DNA of 64,000 nucleotides, from assembly GCA_036873755.1 (NCBI GenBank), contig JAVTVY010025192.1:49880-113879 (forward strand), given 5' to 3'. Under the pieces are notes generated by a model. It saw only the letters and a list, made by a program, of their open reading frames with translations. It was not told where the DNA came from and did not search any database. The DNA is from Hanleya hanleyi (lineage: Eukaryota; Mollusca; Polyplacophora; Lepidopleurida; Hanleyidae). Positions 23,498 through 35,200 of this stretch are shown piece after piece; position 1 is the stretch's first letter; every line of letters begins with the position of its first letter. Position numbers and translations under genes: made by a program.

Positions 23498-24120
23498 TAC
23501 ATTTGATGATTGTAACGCTGTCACACGGAAAAAATGTAACACTGTCACGCTCATAGGAGTAATTAAGCAAATACTATTATTGTTGTCTTTTGTCAGCATT
23601 ACTAGGCTAGGAAGGTTGAAAGAAAATATATGTATTGGAACCATGTCCTCCTACTCACTAAATAGCTACAGAAACAAGTAAGTGCAAAATCGTGACAGCG
23701 TTACATGTCTCTAGGATGTTTTCCAAAATATAATTTCAGGATGAAACAAGGAAATGTTAAAAAAATTCTATTTGATTTTAGTGGTTAGTACTATTAACAA
23801 TAAAAACATAACCAGCCCAGTTCATGTATGCAAAAAGATAGACCATATATATAATATTGAATATATCACTGAAATCTCAACTCCACTGACTTAAATTTTG
23901 CTGCATATAGGTGGCGCCACTGGTGTCTAAATTTTTATTTTTATTTTTAATCACTATCAATCTCAGACACCTAAGGCAATATCCTACCATATGCTGCATT
24001 GCATCTGTCTAGAAAGTAAACTTTAAATTTTACGTAAAATGATCAAATTGTGTGATTTTGACCTGATGGTGGGCTAAAAATGGCATTTTTTGGTCGATTT
24101 TTTTATTTTTCATTTATGCA
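23498..24120. other. Intron sequence, end of possible piggyBac-like element
   Basis: Holds inverted and direct copies of the 13-bp dyad at 23512-23524, 23536-23548 and 23692-23704. A low-complexity C-run is at about 24147-24160. No exon is supported. Confidence 0.45.
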
Positions 24121-24180
24121 ATTTCTCCGCAAGAACTGCATTTTGCCCCCCCCCCCCCCCTCAGGCCTGGTAGGGTTAAG

Positions 24181-25705
24181 GAGCTATTAAAACGTATATC
24201 TAGAATATTGGATTCATTGATGTGTGCTCTTACAAAAGGTGCTATTTATCTGTACATAATAATCAGAAAAAATTATAAATGTCCTTAAAGGGGAATGCAC
24301 ATGGAAAATTAAACTTCTAAGGGAGAGACATATCGTTGACATACTTTTCCTGAAATTTTACAAATTTATTTCATGAAAATATTCCCACTGGTTGATGAGA
24401 TATTGTACTTTTGGGTCTGGTACACATTTGATATGAAAATGAGCTTTGATGATGTCACACAGTGAACTAGGATTCTGATACTTTTTCATTTCATTACCAT
24501 TGTGTTTACAAGTTATTGGATATCAGTTTTGTCACTTGGAGAGAGAGAGAGAGAGAATTAAGGTTTAACATCGCATTCAGCAGTATTTCAGCTATTTCGC
24601 GACGATCAAACAATAACTTGATAACCAATAGTTTCAGAAATATGGTTACCATAGCAACCAGCAACCAAGTACTTTATCTCAGTAACTTAAATAGTTAAAA
24701 TGATTATTTTAATGAACATTAATACATGTAGGATAGACCGTTGTTACTGCATATTTTTGCCCATGGCAACAGGTTGTTAGGGTAACCATATTTTTGAAAA
24801 TAAGTGGATTTTTTTCCAAAATGAAGTCATTTAGTTTGCATAATGCTATAAATAATCAATATTATAACTTTTGAAAAGATTAAACAGTGTGAATATACCA
24901 GCATAAATTTAGCTCATTTTCACGAGTTCACTTGGTGATCACAAAATCTTATTTGCATAAATTCTCTGAATATCAGATTTATACTTCAAACTCCAATATC
25001 TCAGCCACCATTTGAAGAATTTACAGGCAGTAATGACATCTTACTCAGGATTGTGAGTAGTTTAGTCTCCCAAAAGTGACCCTGGACCGTTTGTGTTCCC
25101 CTTTGATGTTTCATTTACTAAATACAGCAATATTTGATCAGATAGGTTTATAAAATTTGATTTCCATTTGAGGACGATTTGACTTGAGGTTGGGGAAAAT
25201 TTGACATAACTGTTAACATTGGGGACAATTTGACTCAAGTTTTGGATGATATGGTTGGGGATGAATTGGATTGGGGATGAAATGTGCTGTATTCATTTTG
25301 GTTCCGGATGACAACTGTGGTCGTGGCTTTCCTGGACAAGTTCCTCAGCCTGTGCTCAATGCCCCAGCTCAGTGTTCATTCGGCTTGGATGCCGACCTCA
25401 AAGGCGGTTACTAAATTACAGACTGACGCTATGTCTCACACAAGTTATTCTATTTCTTGAATAACCTGTTTTCAACGGGAATTGCACGTGTAAAGGTGTT
25501 TCAACTTTGAGAGTACAGATATGTTAGAAAGGAATAGACCTGAACCCTGGTGGCATTTTATCCCTCTCACAATCACATGATGAAGTGTGGATCCATTCAT
25601 CTGCAGGGTAGGTGTCAATTACCCTGAAGACCTACCGGTAAGCCCAACTCTCAGTCCAGGAATCTGGCAATTAAATTGATGTCGTGTTACATGAGGCAGG
25701 GTGTG
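24181..25705. other. UBXN1 intron, mostly unremarkable
   Basis: A short piece near 24540-24610 ((GA)n followed by TTTAACATCGCATTCAGCAG) resembles a fragment of the SINE-like GTGAGTGAG family. The 25141-25290 stretch repeats GGGGA(C/T)(A/G)A(A/T)TTG loosely. No exon is supported. Confidence 0.45.
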
Positions 25706-25877
25706 AGTGAGTGAATGAGTGAATATGATTTACTGTCGCTTTGAACTATATTTCTGTCATATCATGACGTTGGGTCCTATTCCTTTTCACACCCGGGAAG
25801 CACACGGGTGCCTTAGTTAGTCGCCTCTTACGACAAGCTTTCTGAGGAGCTGAGGCTTATTCTTACCATGACCTGCA
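25706..25877 (+). mobile_element. SINE-like repeat copy
   Basis: Begins GTGAGTGAGTGAATGAGTGA, then CATATCATGACGTTGGGTCC, CACCCGGGAAGCACACGGGT and GTCGCCTCTTACGACAAGC. It matches the copy at 25928 and the inverted copy at 7985-8191. Confidence 0.65.
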
Positions 25878-25927
25878 GTGTGCACAATGACATCCCAGGT
25901 CAATCCCCGGAAGCCCCATGTGGTGGG

Positions 25928-26132
25928 TGTGAGTGAGTGAGTGAACAGGATTAACTCTGCTTTCAACACTATTTCAGTCATATCATGACGTTTGGTTCCT
26001 ATTCCTTTTCACACCCAGAAACCACACTGGTAGGGTCCTATTCCTTTTCACACCCGGGAACCCCACGGGTGCCCCAGTCAGTCGCCTCTTACGACCAGCT
26101 CTATGAGCATCTGAGGCCTATACTTACCATGA
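25928..26132 (+). mobile_element. SINE-like repeat copy with internal duplication
   Basis: Same family as the preceding copy, about 50 bp downstream of it. A GGGTCCTATTCCTTTTCACA segment is duplicated inside, and the copy ends near ACCATGACCTGCATCC. Confidence 0.65.
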
Positions 26133-26256
26133 CCTGCATCCCATATTGCAAACAGTTTACTCAAGACAAAGAATATCTCATGCGAGACAAAAGAGCCAAT
26201 TTGTAAATATAAATGCAAGTTGTTTGCACAAACATTTTGGACCAATTCATACATAC

Positions 26257-26308
26257 CCTGGCAGCACGCTCTCGCTTGTCCTTTTCTATTTCATCCTTTA
26301 TTTTCTGC
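26257..26308 (-). CDS. UBXN1: UBXN1 coiled-coil exon 2
   Basis: A 52-nt exon on the minus strand encodes QKIKDEIEKDKRERAAR, with the first codon shared with the upstream exon. It corresponds to the basic coiled-coil (VREKIERDKAERAKK-like) region of UBXN1 that precedes the UBX domain. The acceptor ATACAG and donor AGG/GTATGT are good. The incoming phase is 2 (AG|G), and the outgoing phase is 0, matching the ATG of the next exon. The upstream intron is 19.7 kb. Confidence 0.85.
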
Positions 26309-26437
26309 CTGTATTATGGGAGAAAAAAAATCAAAAGGATTTAAAATACTAAATAAATAATGATCTTACCCAGAGACCACAAGTGGGGGCTGACATTATA
26401 TATGGATGTTATTAAGAAGATTTCATGTCACAGAAAA

Positions 26438-26547
26438 ATGAAAAATTTGAAAATCAATTTTCCTATTTCTAAGCTTAAACTTACCTTCACATACCTTTTT
26501 GCTATCGTGTTCTTACGCGATTGCCTTATTGTAATACATTACCACAG
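26438..26547 (-). repeat. DIRS C 3' terminal repeat, outer part
   Basis: Matches, inverted, the sequence at 34742-34810 (AACACGATAGCAAAAAGGTA region). It is interrupted after CCACAG by the hAT-like element. Confidence 0.75.
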
Positions 26548-28275
26548 CAGCCCGCACAATTCACCTCGGCAATCGGCAATTGCCGACGTATTTGCCGAAG
26601 CATTAGAGATACGCCGCGGCAACAAAAACTGCCGAGGCGATCGCCGTCAAGCAAAATGAACAATGGGAAAAATCAACCAACGATGTCCAAATAGCGAATA
26701 AAATAGCACAGCAAAAACTCAGAACAATATCATTGTTACTGTTTATGTACTGTTTGTATAAATTCCTGTATGTCTCGTTTTGACAACAGGTTCATCGGTA
26801 TTATTCACACTTGGAAACCCGTTGTTGTTGTTTATCTGTAAATCCACTCTCTAAACCCGCTGTAGTTCTACAGTAGCATCAGTTTTCCATGCGGCTCATG
26901 TCCCCTGTTCCATTCTGAGTTTGACTCCAGGGGTGAAAGATCATGCATACACAATTAACTGTTTCCCCATTGTTTAAGCAAAAAGATATTTACTCTCCCG
27001 AAACCATGAGAATATTACATTAGTGTGAAAAGAATAAAGATTATCTTACTGTTAATAAGAGAACAAATACCAACGAGATGCTATTTGATTTACGGAGAAA
27101 CTTCACTACAACCCATCTCCCCCACGGTTTTCATTGTTTTTGGACACGAACCACACTGCCCGGGATAACCTCACTTGAGTCACTTGACAAAATCAACAGG
27201 GGTGAAAGGTGTAACAGAGCTGAACACGAGTTCATATTATTTGATGATATGAATATTTTATACCCGTGAAAACGGTGGCAATATTTCAATGACATAAGAA
27301 TAAGATAACGGTTCATTCGAATACAAAACCCAAGAATGATGATTTTGTAATTTGCATGCGACGGTCTTTCCACCCCCGTGATCACCAGACTTCATGATTG
27401 AGATCGCCCGAGGCTTGCATAGAAGTTTGTTTGAAGCAGGTGTTGAGGTCAACATGCTGTAAACATTATAATGTGAAAGAAATACGTTCCAGACGTCACA
27501 GTTCAGATACAAAGTTTTAACCGGTGGCACTTTGCAACATGTCTTTCTTGGTTTACCTTGAAAAATATTACATAACACCCTGCTAAATGAAATCATTCTG
27601 ATCATAATCTGAATTTACTGGCGCCAAATTGCATCACGCTCTCACATGCAGCACAGGTCCGTGTCTCAAATCAACAAAACATGATGTGTTGTTCTCATCG
27701 ATGTTGTTCTTACCTCGCGCTACCAATATACTATACCTATATATATATTGATTACTCAGCATTGTTTTATTGAGAACAACATAGGCTAATCAGCATTGTT
27801 TTATTGATGAGAGACACGACAGTCACCCTGTGCATGCAGTGACATTGCTGTGGGGAATTTCCCGAGCCAATCTAATTATAGAACAATGCTTCCTAGAGGG
27901 GCTCCACTAATTGGTCATTCACTTTCGGGCGGGATAATCATACACGTGGTGACGGATTGAGCGATTCTGTGGTGTCTTGCCAGTAATGCAGCTAATCCAC
28001 AGACTGACACATACAGTGACTCAGATTAGTTTGCTACGTAGGACTTTTGAAGTGTTCAATCATCCAAACAAACTCTGAGAGATAGTAGTAACTGTAAAGC
28101 ACCAGTTTTTGCTTGACACTGTAATAAAATGATTTCTTTACCTTCAGATTGGCCTCTATATCACTAATATCTCTCTTAAAAAAAATGCTGAGGTGAAATG
28201 ACTTTTGCCGACGCAAAGTAATTTTTCCTCGGCAAAAAAAAAAGCCGAGGATAATTTTCTGAATTGTGAGGGTTG
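26548..28275. mobile_element. hAT-like non-autonomous element, 1.73 kb, inserted in DIRS C
   Basis: Ends are CAGCCCGCACAATTC and GAATTGTGAGGGTTG, inverted with two mismatches. CCACAG is repeated on both sides (26542-26547 and 28276-28281). Several TGCCGA/TCGGCA hexamers lie just inside both ends (26560-26640 and 28200-28260), as expected of transposase-binding subterminal repeats. The other DIRS C repeat (34735-34750, minus strand) has the uninterrupted sequence ATTACCACAGAAAC, a true empty site. No transposase was recognised inside. A 155-bp relative is at 47641-47795. Confidence 0.75.
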
Positions 28276-28419
28276 CCACAGAAACAAAATAGTCCCTGTG
28301 CTCCCCAGTGCCCATGCGCGAGTACCCAGAATCCAATCTGTCCGACCACGTAACTTCCTTCTTTCCTATTCAATCGCAGTGTGAATAACCCATCAGCGGG
28401 GAGGCTGGGAGGGCCATCA
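28276..28419 (-). repeat. DIRS C 3' terminal repeat, inner part, with conserved motif
   Basis: 28276-28352 is the inverted match of 34648-34742. The minus-strand motif TGATGGCCCTCCCA at 28419-28406 directly precedes the ICR and is shared with DIRS A (63457-63470). Confidence 0.7.
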
Positions 28420-28521
28420 CGGTATGTGAAGATAAGTTTAAGCTTAGAAATAGGAAAATTGATTTTCAAATTTTTCATATTTCTTGCGCTGTGAAACTTA
28501 CCTTCACATACCTTTTTGCTA
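28420..28521 (-). repeat. DIRS C internal complementary region
   Basis: The plus-strand left half (to 28478) is the complement of the 26438 end, and the right half (from 28479) is the complement of the 34824 end. The junction mimics the circle junction proposed for DIRS replication. Confidence 0.75.
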
Positions 28522-31500
28522 GAATATCATAGCAGGATGGAGGGAATAGTGGTCGAAAAACAGGAAGGAATCTCAAGCATAGGCGAAGGGAAAAACAGGA
28601 GTCAGCAAGGTAATCGAGCGCCATAAACGCATGTAAGATGAGTATATTATGGCTATCGATCTATCACCCGGCCCCGATAAGAGGGCCCTGTGAACATGCT
28701 GACAGGCACTAGACCGAAACCTCCTGCCCCCCCCCCTTTTTTTTTGAAAATTGGGGAGAGCAAACACTTACCAAATTTTAAAATTGGTAGACTCACTAGG
28801 TCTAGTGCATACAGGTCGACGGGTTATCAACGGCCTGGGCACCACCCGCGGTCCCAGAGTGTAGAAATCCCGTCTCAACAGCGTCCAATTCCGGAGGTGA
28901 TGACAGACAGACGTATCGCAAACCTCCAGATTGCGGCACTCAACATGTCATATGTCGTCCACGGAAATGTCAGATCATAGAAATCAGGATGTCAGTACAG
29001 CCCTGACCTGATGAATCCAAACCTACGAGAGTGTTACCTCCGCAGGTACGTCCGTGTACGCCAAAGGAGAAGTTTTGGAAAGCTAGGAAGAACATATTTT
29101 ATATTTCCTGCTTTCGAAGAGGGACCGAAAGATGCCGTTGACGACGGCCCAGAACAAAACGCACGTGTCTGGACACGAGAGCTCTTATCAGGGCCCATAA
29201 CTCTGCTATCATTTCAATTTATAAACTGTTGCACAGAGTCGGGTTGACGGACTCCGGAAAGTAAGTCATAAGGTGACTGATACTAATGACAAATCCCGGA
29301 AGTGTAGAATCCGTAGATATGCTGGGATGACGAAATCCGGTTCATACTCCATGTAACACACGACAATGCGTAAACTAGCGAAGTCTGGGGGGAAAAAATA
29401 TGACTAGGTTTTAGAGCCCATCAGCTGCGCTAAGACTTAGACAATACATGTAGTTTCCCACATGAAGTATCTGCCGGACTCCCGCGGTAACAAGCTACCA
29501 AACTGCAGGAATATAAAAACATCGTCATCCATGATCACAGTAGGTTATTATTTGATGTCATACATGTAGGCTGAAAGACACTCCTGAAACGATACAGCGC
29601 CCAAACCAGCTCCGGAACTGCAATGTCTGGAGTGAATCTCAGTACCCATCGGAAAGCGACGGAGTGAACAAACGACTCCACCCATCCATCCATCCTTCTC
29701 CAGGGAGTGGAAGAAAGATTTACGTGGAACGATGGGTTGACACCTGAACAACCCAAGATATCGCATATCAATACACATACGTCGCTCGCTGAACAAGACC
29801 TCCGTTCCTAACCGATACGTTTAAATCGGATGTTAGGTGAAGAGAGGAGCTACTATATGGCGTCCTCGATGAAAACACCCGAGATGGAAGGGCTTCTTGT
29901 TCTGGAAGACCTATTACATGAAGATGCTCTGAAGACAAGCCAAATCGTTTTCTAGAAGAAAGGCTGGCTGATGGGGAAAACCGGAACTGGGTCAGATAAC
30001 ATGTACTGATGCCAGTCTGACCGGAAGCCGGTCGACGAAATAGTTGTCATCAGAGTAGCAGCGGCCGAAGAATGTGTCCTCCAGCAAGGTTACGTCATAA
30101 ACGTACGCAAGACGCTGCCACGACTGCTGGGATTGTAGTATGAGAAATATAAACAGGATTCATAAAAGTCGCTGAAATTTCTCATAATTGAAGCATTCGA
30201 CCTGGCGGTCTACGAGTAGCTGTCACCCGGTCGTAAGAACCTGATAGAGAGTCCGATATACCGGAAACGTGACTAACTCGTAGCGACGATCCCTAAAAGC
30301 AGGAGCCACTGGGGGAACAAATCACTGTTCCCCGTGCTTGTTTATGAAGGTCAAAAGCTATGATAATGTCTGACACAACACAAGCGTTGGTTATTGAGAA
30401 TTTGTTGACTTCCGCTGTTACGAGACCACTGTCAATTCTCGAACCAAATATGTTCTCCAGCCCTCCTCGACGCCGTCTTAGAAGAATGGCTGAGACGGAG
30501 GAAGAAACACCGGTCAAAATGTTCTCCGTGCAAAGTAGAGCAGTACAGGTGAGAGTTGACCTCCAAAAAGGATTTAGGTGCGTACTGGGACGAACACTTC
30601 AACGCCACCGCAACGATACCTCAGTGTCGGAAGAAAAGAACAGCAACACTACCGCCGGAATGAAGGCTCTTCCATATTGTCATCCACTTTAGAAGAGGAA
30701 AGACAGAAGAGAAAAATAGATTCTGTGCTTACACTACAGGTAATACAGAAACTGAATAAGTCCGGGGTAGCTCGGTATGAGACAAGTAACATGGAAACTG
30801 AAAGAGTATCCACTGAAGCTTGCCTACAAAACCGTTCATGTTGCTGAAACTATTCCGCTGCAACTGAAGGAAACGATGACGAGGCGACGCAGTCTCATAC
30901 ACCACCCTGGACACTCGCCGGCCAGGAGTAGTTTAGCCGCAATAGGGATTTAACCTCAAGAAGAATAGGTAAATCGTAGTTTCTTCCGGTTACGTGACAT
31001 CGGAGATGAAGTCCCTAGGTCGCGGCAAGCGACTACGTCATCATCGCCGAGAAGTCTGTCATCAATTCCACGTTCTCCACCGGAAGTAGAGAAGATGAGG
31101 GAATGCGATTTAACAGAAACGGTTCCAATGAAACCAATCCGTGTCAAGTTTAGCCAGATAACATGTTCTGGTGTAACTGACCAGAGTAATCACAATCCCA
31201 TGATGAGCTGTGTGTGGAAGAAGACGAGTCGAAACAGGTCTCCATAAGAGGATTTCTTTAGTGAACACGTTCACTACCTCTAAAGACACAGTCGAAGTGG
31301 AATACCCAGAGGATCGATCAGGATCCCATAGGGAAGAAACTGCAGAACATCACGTATTCTAGGAAAGTACGATCTCTCCTTGTTTCGTTAAGATGACCAA
31401 ACTCGGCAAGCATTGTCAGAATTTTTTGGGAATAGATGTGACGTACAAATAGTTGAACGAAACAAACCCAAAATGTTTGGTTCAAACGAATTTGATCCAA

Positions 31501-31780
31501 ATTCTGACAATAAGTCATACCCGGAGATGATGCTCCATTTATGACGCAACAGCAACACCCAATCGTCACGGTCTACATAAGTCATATGGATCAACGAGGA
31601 ACCGGATACTGATGGACGGTAAAGGAGTGTGCAAACCCTTGTTAACACCCAAAGACCATTGTAAAGCTGACTAGAGGGCCCGGGTGAGGCTGTGACACTG
31701 CAGAATGAGTTACAATCCGGAGTGAAAACCGGAATTGGTGTCATACTACCCAGCTGCAAAGTCATACGACCAGTTACCAA
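28522..31780 (-). other. DIRS C interior, decayed 3' half
   Basis: No RT, RNase H or recombinase signature could be found in any frame. A C-run at 28727-28736 sits where DIRS A and B have a G-run after their recombinase gene. The sequence is unusually rich in CCGGAAG-type octamers compared with its flanks. Short frames on both strands look random. Confidence 0.4.
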
Positions 31781-31783
31781 AAT

Positions 31784-32650
31784 TTGCTAGTTGATAGAAG
31801 TCGTAGACAGGAAGGAATGCGCTATGCAGATAGGCAGACCTTCAGGCAGCTGGATATGGGAATAAATCACCTGCTTTCTCGAAACTATAGAGCGAGATAC
31901 AGCGGTGAGAATTCGCCAGATCGGAAACGGTTGAAGCAATGGAGTGGCCAAGTATCCGAATCCATAAAACAACAACCTTTCCATTGACATCAAAGCAGAC
32001 ATTTGCACGGTCGAAACCAATACGTAGAACGCCGTAGTTGATGAACATATGTCTTCACAACTTGCGATAGTAAGTTAAGTGTGAAAACAGGACACTCTCA
32101 ATAGTTGCGTAATCGTCACCAGTAAGTTGTTATAAGAAGCAGCAAAATGGTGACATAATCTGTACTTCCTTTCCGAAGTCACAGACGCTGAGGAGAGATT
32201 GCCGGCGTTTGCACGGTCGAAACCAATACGTAGAACGCCGTAGCCCCTTAGAAGAAGGAATGCGCTATGAAACATAGGCAGAACTTCAGGCAGCTAGAAA
32301 CGGGAATAAATCACCTGCTTTCTCGAAACTGTAGAGCGAGACACAGCGGTGAAAATTCGCCAAAACGGAAACGGTTGAAGCAATGGAGTGGTCAAATATC
32401 CGAATCCATACACGAACAACAGTTCCGTTGTCACCAAAGTAGGCGTTTGCACGGTCGAAACCAATACGAAGAACGCCGTAAATGATGATCAGATGTCGTT
32501 AAGTGTAAAGACGGAAACTCTCAATAACTGCGTATTCGTCACCAGTGTGTTGTTATAGGAAGCAGCCATATGGTGACATAATCTGTACTTCCATGCACTC
32601 CGGAAGTGACAGAAGCCGTTGAGAGATTGCCGGCCTAACTGGGTACTTAG
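31784..32650. repeat. Tandem duplication of about 440 bp inside DIRS C
   Basis: Two related units, about 31810-32240 and 32255-32650, share AATAAATCACCTGCTTTCTC, GGAAACGGTTGAAGCAATGG, TTTGCACGGTCGAAACCAAT and TGGTGACATAATCTGTACTT. An extra copy of the GGTCGAAACCAATACG segment (32216-32244) lies between them. Confidence 0.8.
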
Positions 32651-34425
32651 GCCGAAGGTGCAGATGAGCAGCATTCACTACCTGTGTAGGATAGGTCTAA
32701 AAACGATACCGTACGCCTCACAGGTAAGAGATGGAAGTGAAGATCTGCATAACCGGAAGTCGAATGTGATGCAAGAACTTGATGGCTGATAACATTCGAC
32801 GTTGCCGGATGTGGCTGAGCAACCGAAACAACAGGATACGACGAGGCCCTGTAGCGTCCCCCCCCCCCCCCACTTTCTTCCGTAACGAACAGGTACGGGG
32901 GGATACAAGGGCTGTGTATAGATGAGTAGGCATGTAATTCTTTATCGTAGAATAAACAGCCTGATGGAACAGGTATTTATTCTTTACCGTAGAATAAATA
33001 GCTCAGTGATACATCGTATGTCTGTATAATCGGAAGCTGAAGCCACGTAAGTTGAAACATGCGCCGTATATAACAGCAGATGCGGATGTGCAACCTTTAC
33101 TTCACGTCTCGGAATCGTGGTCGGACTACAGAAGCCACAGAAGGATATGATGTAGACCTGTACACCGCATGACGAACAGGAAATGGAGAGTACGTCAGAG
33201 CAGTGTAGGAATCAGCCGGTCTGCTACACATCGATGACGTAACCGGAACACTATACATCGATGACGTAACGGGAGAACTATACATCGATGGTTGAACCAG
33301 AACACCATACAACAATTACGTAACAGAACATCACAAGTTGCAGCAAGCCTGTAGAAGGATGTAGTTGCCGGAGACAATGATACCGGAAGGTAAGATGATA
33401 CCGGAAGGTATGATGTAAGAGGTTGCATGTAGATATCCGAGAAACTCGGAATAGACGTAGGCCGGAAGTCATAACTGGACCCAGGTATACGTGGTTGTAG
33501 TACCGGTTGAGAAAGCTGCGGGGGGTGCTGATAATGGTTGCGGCAGAGCCCTATATAATCTCGGCACATTCAATAATGAACGGCCAGATTCAGCAAAACC
33601 GGATACTGGTGTAATAGTCACCGATGACAGGAAGTGGTGATATTACAAATGCAGCAGACATCTCCGTAGTTTGTGTAGACGGCGATGAGCAGGGCCGAAT
33701 TGTTGATAAATTCTCCGGAAGTGACGGGTCCTTGACAGGGGGTAGTCACCATCTCCGAATTTATTATCGAAGTTCCAGTTTGTTGAGGGTAATAGTAGAC
33801 ACAGCAAACCGGAAACAGGAGTTATTACAACCGACGACCTTACGGAAGTGGTGCAATAACGGAAGAAATTGCAGGCACATCTTTCCTCAATTTCTCCGGC
33901 ATTGTTGTAGAAATATCTTCTGCATGACGAGGCGGTACCAAGGTGGAGTTCGATGCAGCCGCCGGGTACGATAATCTGAAATTGGAAGTAGGGAACAACA
34001 TATGCGATCAAGGTCATCTCGTGTACAATCTTACCTGGATGACGAACGCCATTTTGTACCCGTAACAAACTTCACATAATCAGAAATAGTTGGAGGCGGA
34101 ATATTTATTACAACAATAAAGTGAAACGGGGCGTCATATAAACATGAAATTACGTTTAAAAGACATAAGAAAAGAAGGCTCTCCGTTACTCTAAAGACGA
34201 GACGGAGAACAATACGATTTCTCGGCCCCGCCAGATGGGAGACGACAGAAATACACTAGCGCATGAACCGACAAGATATTTCCCTTTGTCAGAAATACAT
34301 TGACGGGACAAAGCTCATTCTCTTACAAACTGGTCAAACCAGTTTCTCCCGACACCACAGACCAGCCAAAGCGGGTCCACAGGCCGGCTTCATAGACCAC
34401 ATATAACGCAGACAATAGAAGCCAT
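32651..34425 (-). pseudogene. Possible remnant of DIRS C ORF1 (Ser/Pro/Tyr-rich)
   Basis: On the minus strand an ATG at 34425 opens a frame with a C-x2-C pair (VCVICGL) that stops after 11 codons. DIRS A ORF1 also begins with a C-x2-C finger. Further along, broken frames are rich in Ser, Pro, Tyr and Val (for example SSPVTSSMYSVPVTSSMCSR near 33235-33280), and near 33235-33265 and 33360-33410 they are built of short direct repeats. This would fit a low-complexity ORF1, but there is no clear homology to DIRS A. Confidence is low. Confidence 0.3.
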
Positions 34426-34647
34426 TTTATTTGATTCAGAGATGATTTGAATACTTCCCGACGGGTGAGATTTCCAGGCCCGGTAGGTAATGCAAGAATC
34501 ACAGAATCACAGTAAAATCCAAGGTATTAATCCCAGGTAGAATCCGAGGTAATATCCAAGGTAAATTCTGAGGTAATGCATGGTAAACTCAAAAGTAGAT
34601 CGAAGATTTTTCAGACGAATTTGAGAACATGTGTTTCCACTACGACT

Positions 34648-34824
34648 TGTAGAGGAAAGAAGGAAGTTACGTGGTCGGACAGATTGGATTCTGGGTACTC
34701 GCGCATGGGCACTGGGGAGCACAGGGACTATTTTGTTTCTGTGGTAATGTATTACAATAAGGCAATCGCGTAAGAACACGATAGCAAAAAGGTATGTGAA
34801 GGTAAGTTTTACAGCGCAAGAAAT
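34648..34824 (-). repeat. DIRS C 5' terminal repeat
   Basis: Inverted match of 28276-28352 plus 26438-26547. It contains the empty insertion site of the hAT-like element at about 34738-34748. Confidence 0.75.
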
Positions 34825-35200
34825 TGAGAATGTCATCCTTTTGATTCTTTAGGCGACCTGCTTAAAGCCATTATCTCTATCTGTGTTTTTATAACTTGAT
34901 AACCATGCAATCTAGAGATGCAATATGTACACCCACGCCTTTCGAAAGAGTGACATAAATTTATTTGGACCGCATCACTGGGTGGGGGGGGGGGGGGGGG
35001 GCCATGCTCAAATTATGTTTTCCTATTTTATAAGTATATGTGATAAACATGGAGTACATTGTATGTAGTACTATGAGCATCAGATTCCACATTCAGTAGA
35101 TAGCTGTTTCCACATTTTTCCAATACATGGATGGTACTGAGTTCAATTACTGTAAATTGTATAAAAGTTATTCTATTATGGAACTAACATATGACTTATA
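34825..35200. other. Spacer between DIRS C and the piggyBac-like element
   Basis: Contains a long poly-G run at about 34985-35000. No exon or element ends were recognised. Confidence 0.5.

Larger units (their letters stand above)
18121..24179. mobile_element. Possible composite piggyBac-like element
   Basis: TTAACCCTATCTGGCCTGGG at 18121 has an inverted partner at 24160-24179, which reads TTAACCCTACCAGGCCTGAG on the minus strand: TTAA plus 16 bp with three mismatches. If the two belong together they bound a 6.06-kb element that contains MS-1 copy 2, the broken ORF at 23 kb and the GTGACAGCGTTAC motifs. They may instead be single ends of two separate MITEs. No piggyBac transposase was seen. 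Confidence 0.3.
26438..34824 (-). mobile_element. DIRS C: decayed DIRS-type element with a nested hAT-like insertion
   Basis: Identification rests on architecture. The minus-strand 5' end (34824 leftwards, TTCTTGCGCTG then CTTACCTTCACATACC) and 3' end (26438 rightwards, ATGAAAAATTTGAAAATC) share long inverted repeats. At 28420-28521 a complementary region joins the complements of both extreme ends at 28478/28479, as in DIRS elements. A TGATGGCCCTCCCA motif next to this region also occurs at the same place in DIRS A. Removing the 1.73-kb insert leaves about 6.66 kb, close to DIRS A (6.78 kb). The coding capacity is gone: no RT, RNase H or recombinase motif was recognised. It lies in the sense orientation of UBXN1. 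Confidence 0.75.

Noticed and set aside
33097..34068. Ser/Pro/Tyr-rich minus-strand frames considered as a host gene
   Set aside because: Frames are broken, contain internal nucleotide repeats and lie between DIRS C termini; an element remnant is more likely.
34981..35001. Long G-run considered as a functional quadruplex
   Set aside because: Many simple G/C runs occur across the window; nothing ties this one to a gene or element function.
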